DNA of 16,530 bases. It comes from an uncultured Rivibacter sp. (lineage in GTDB: Bacteria > Pseudomonadota > Gammaproteobacteria > Burkholderiales > Burkholderiaceae). A program made the translations under genes and the position numbers. The first letter of the stretch is position 1. Each line of letters begins with the position of its first letter. A model generated the notes under the pieces. The model was given only the letters and a program-made list of their open reading frames with translations. It was not told the DNA's origin and made no database searches. This document shows positions 15,131 through 16,530 of this stretch, in pieces. Location of the stretch: contig CAMLNA010000100.1 in assembly GCA_946481025.1 (NCBI GenBank), forward strand, positions 1 to 16,530, in the 5' to 3' direction.

Positions 15131-15159
15131 AGGGTTAACCCTAGGCTGCTTCTTAGAAT
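15131..15159 (+). promoter_or_regulatory. Promoter candidate with 12-bp palindrome for the binding-protein gene
   Basis: TAGAAT (15154-15159) followed by a GC-rich start region is a plausible -10. The perfect palindrome AGGGTTAACCCT (15131-15142) covers the -35 position, where no consensus TTGACA is visible. A weak -35 with an overlapping regulator site would fit an activated or repressed promoter; the regulator is unknown. Confidence 0.35.
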
Positions 15160-15266
15160 CGCGCGCCAGGGCGGCCACCAGCCGCCTCTTTTTTCGAAGT
15201 GCAGAGACAGCGCTGCCTCGAACATCGCAACCACCCAACCAGCGACGTTGTCGGGAAGTACGAACC

Positions 15267-16424
15267 ATGAGAAGCAGTCAACAGAAGCGATCGGCCCATA
15301 AGCGATCGGCCGTGGGCACCATGTGGCGCGCCATGCTGGGCGCCGCGGCGTTGTGGATGGGCGCCGGCGCCGTGCAGGCCGACGTGGTGATCGGCCAGGT
15401 CGCGCCGTTCAGCGGTCCGCAGGCAGTGACCGGCCGGGCCATGAACGCAGGCGCCAGGCTCTACTTCGACGCGGTGAATGCCAAGGGCGGCGTGCGCGGC
15501 CAACGCATCCAGCTGGTCACCCGGGACGACGCCCAGAAGCCCGAAGAGACGGTGCGCCTGACGAATGAACTCATCACCCAGGCACAGCCGGTGGCGCTGA
15601 TCGGCAGTGTGGGCACCTCCAACCTGGAGGCGCTGGCCCGTGACGGCGTGCTGGTCAGGCAGAAGGTGTCGATGGTGGGGGCCGTCTCGGGCGCGGCTTC
15701 GGTGGCGCAGGCCGACGGCATGCATGTGGTGAAAGCCAGCTACCACGACGAGATCGGCCGCCTGTTCGAGCAGCTTTCCGGCCTGGGCATCCAGCGCGTG
15801 GGCGTGGTCTACCAGGACGACGGGCTGGGCAAGGATGTGGTGACGGGCGCCGAAGCCGCCGCCAAGCGCTACGGCGTGACGCTGGTGGCGCGCTCCAGCT
15901 ATGCGCGCAACACGGTGGCGGTGGAAAAGGCAGTGGCCGAGATGCTCAAGGCCGGCCCGCAGGTGATCTTCCTGGGGGCCACCACCGCGGCGGCGGTGCA
16001 GTTCGTCAAGCAGTACGGCGAGGCCGGCGGCCCGGCCACGATGTACGGCATGTCCATCATCGACACCGATGCGCTGCTCAAGACCCTGGGCCGCGAGCGC
16101 GCCCGCGGTTATGCCTTCTCGGTGGTGCTGCCGCTGTCCGGCGAGACCAACCGCGCGGTGGTGCGCGAGTACCTGCAGCTGCGCCAGGCGTCCAAGGACC
16201 CGGACCTGTCGGCCCGCTCGATCGAGGGCTTCATCGCCGCCAAGGCGCTGGTGAAGGCCATGGAGCGCGCCACCGCATTCACGGCACCGGCCATCACCGC
16301 CGCGCTCGAGAAGGGCGGCCTGGACGTCGGCGGCTACACGCTCGACTTCAGCCAGGCCGGCCGCACCGGCTCGCGCTACGTGGACTTCGCCATGATCGGC
16401 GAGGGCGGCAAGATCGTGCAGTAG
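15267..16424 (+). CDS. Branched-chain amino acid-type ABC transporter substrate-binding protein (Peripla_BP_6)
   Basis: Periplasmic binding protein of the LivK-like type I fold (385 aa). The mature part begins DVVIGQVAPFSGPQAVTG (from about residue 39) and has the family features NAKGGVRGQRIQLVTRDD, VALIGSVGTSN, HDEIGRLFEQL, VGVVYQDDGLGKDV and SARSIEGFIAAKALVKAM. A Sec-like signal covers MWRAMLGAAALWMGAGAVQA. ATG 15267 has GGGAAG (15253-15258) 8 nt upstream but gives an 18-residue basic leader before the signal; ATG 15321 would give a tidier signal peptide with a poorer ribosome site. The leader contains two 12-nt direct repeats (15285-15296, 15300-15311) encoding KRSA twice. No permease or ATPase genes follow in the window, so it may be an orphan binding protein, a common situation in Burkholderiales. 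The ligand is unknown; amino acids, amides and aromatic acids are all seen in the family. Confidence 0.9.
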   Translation: MRSSQQKRSAHKRSAVGTMWRAMLGAAALWMGAGAVQADVVIGQVAPFSGPQAVTGRAMNAGARLYFDAVNAKGGVRGQRIQLVTRDDAQKPEETVRLTNELITQAQPVALIGSVGTSNLEALARDGVLVRQKVSMVGAVSGAASVAQADGMHVVKASYHDEIGRLFEQLSGLGIQRVGVVYQDDGLGKDVVTGAEAAAKRYGVTLVARSSYARNTVAVEKAVAEMLKAGPQVIFLGATTAAAVQFVKQYGEAGGPATMYGMSIIDTDALLKTLGRERARGYAFSVVLPLSGETNRAVVREYLQLRQASKDPDLSARSIEGFIAAKALVKAMERATAFTAPAITAALEKGGLDVGGYTLDFSQAGRTGSRYVDFAMIGEGGKIVQ

Positions 16425-16438
16425 TGATGTGGGCCCCT

Positions 16439-16530
16439 CGGCCGGCGAGTACACCGGCCGGCCCCCTCGCAAGCTCTCCCCCGAGGGGAGGCGGGCCTTG
16501 CTTGGGGCGGCCCGGCGCGGCGGCCCGAAG
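16439..16530. repeat. Hairpin-rich dispersed repeat, copy B, running to the window edge
   Basis: This is the second copy of the element at 7045-7116. Hairpins are CGGCCGG (16439-16445) with CCGGCCG (16454-16460), CTCCCC-CGA-GGGGAG (16476-16490), and CGGGCC (16492-16497) with GGCCCG (16509-16514); a further GGCCCG lies at 16522-16527. It contains an extra stretch of about 15 nt between the first two hairpins compared with copy A. It starts 15 nt after the stop of the binding-protein gene, so it may serve as a 3' boundary. It may continue beyond the window. Confidence 0.75.

Larger units (their letters stand above)
14943..15266. other. Divergent control region between csp and the binding-protein gene
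   Basis: This stretch has no supported gene; the open frames across it lack family resemblance and ribosome sites. It holds the minus-strand -10 candidate for csp (15041-15036), a small hairpin GCCCC/GGGGC (15071-15087), a 12-bp palindrome (15131-15142) and a plus-strand -10 candidate (15154-15159). The plus-strand leader (about 15166-15266) contains a T-rich patch near 15188 but no structure I would name. Confidence 0.6.

Noticed and set aside
15020..15301. Plus-strand open frame of 93 codons in the csp / binding-protein gap
   Set aside because: It runs across the promoter candidates and past the ATG of the next gene, has no recognisable domain and no ribosome site.
15153..16472. Minus-strand open frame of 439 codons opposite the binding-protein gene
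   Set aside because: His/Gly/Ala-rich shadow without ribosome site; the plus-strand frame has family motifs and a signal peptide.
1..16530. CRISPR arrays, tRNA or rRNA genes, insertion sequences, integrases
   Set aside because: No regularly spaced repeats, no tRNA-like or rRNA-like stretches and no transposase or integrase motifs were seen on either strand.

Overview
The window looks like chromosomal DNA of a high-G+C betaproteobacterium of the order Burkholderiales. This rests on the strongly GC-biased third codon positions, the protein families and their gene order, and two families of palindromic repeats that I recognise from Burkholderiales genomes. I could not run a search, so the taxonomy is inference.

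Left part (1-7124, + strand): the 3' end of a hybrid sensor histidine kinase is followed by a five-gene alpha-glucoside utilisation operon. Its order is substrate-binding protein, permease F-type, permease G-type, GH13 alpha-glucosidase, ATPase. This is the same order as the aglEFGAK operon of Sinorhizobium meliloti. The binding protein collects a di- or oligosaccharide (trehalose, maltose, sucrose or similar) in the periplasm, the permeases and ATPase import it, and the cytoplasmic GH13 enzyme hydrolyses it. No LacI-type regulator lies in the window. A palindromic repeat sits inside the first codons of the first permease gene, and a second type of hairpin repeat supplies the last codons of the ATPase gene.

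Middle part (7152-11718, - strand): four genes read leftward. They encode a secreted lipoprotein with Ig-like domains and a PQQ-type sugar dehydrogenase (GSDH) beta-propeller, a DUF985 cupin, a Gfo/Idh/MocA oxidoreductase and a membrane-anchored SRPBCC protein. Sugar oxidation may connect the first and third, but that is a guess.

Right part (11869-16530): a Tat-exported PhoD-type phosphatase (+) converges on three minus-strand genes: a small SAP/Rho-N-like basic protein, a ClpP-like protease with a complete triad, and a cold-shock protein. The cold-shock gene has a perfect intrinsic terminator and a roughly 180-nt leader. In that leader an upstream segment can pair over 13 positions with the Shine-Dalgarno region, and a second, shorter copy of the segment could compete for the same site. 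I consider this candidate RNA switch the most interesting observation. A divergent + strand gene encodes a branched-chain-amino-acid-type binding protein, and the window ends inside a second copy of the hairpin repeat found in the ATPase gene.
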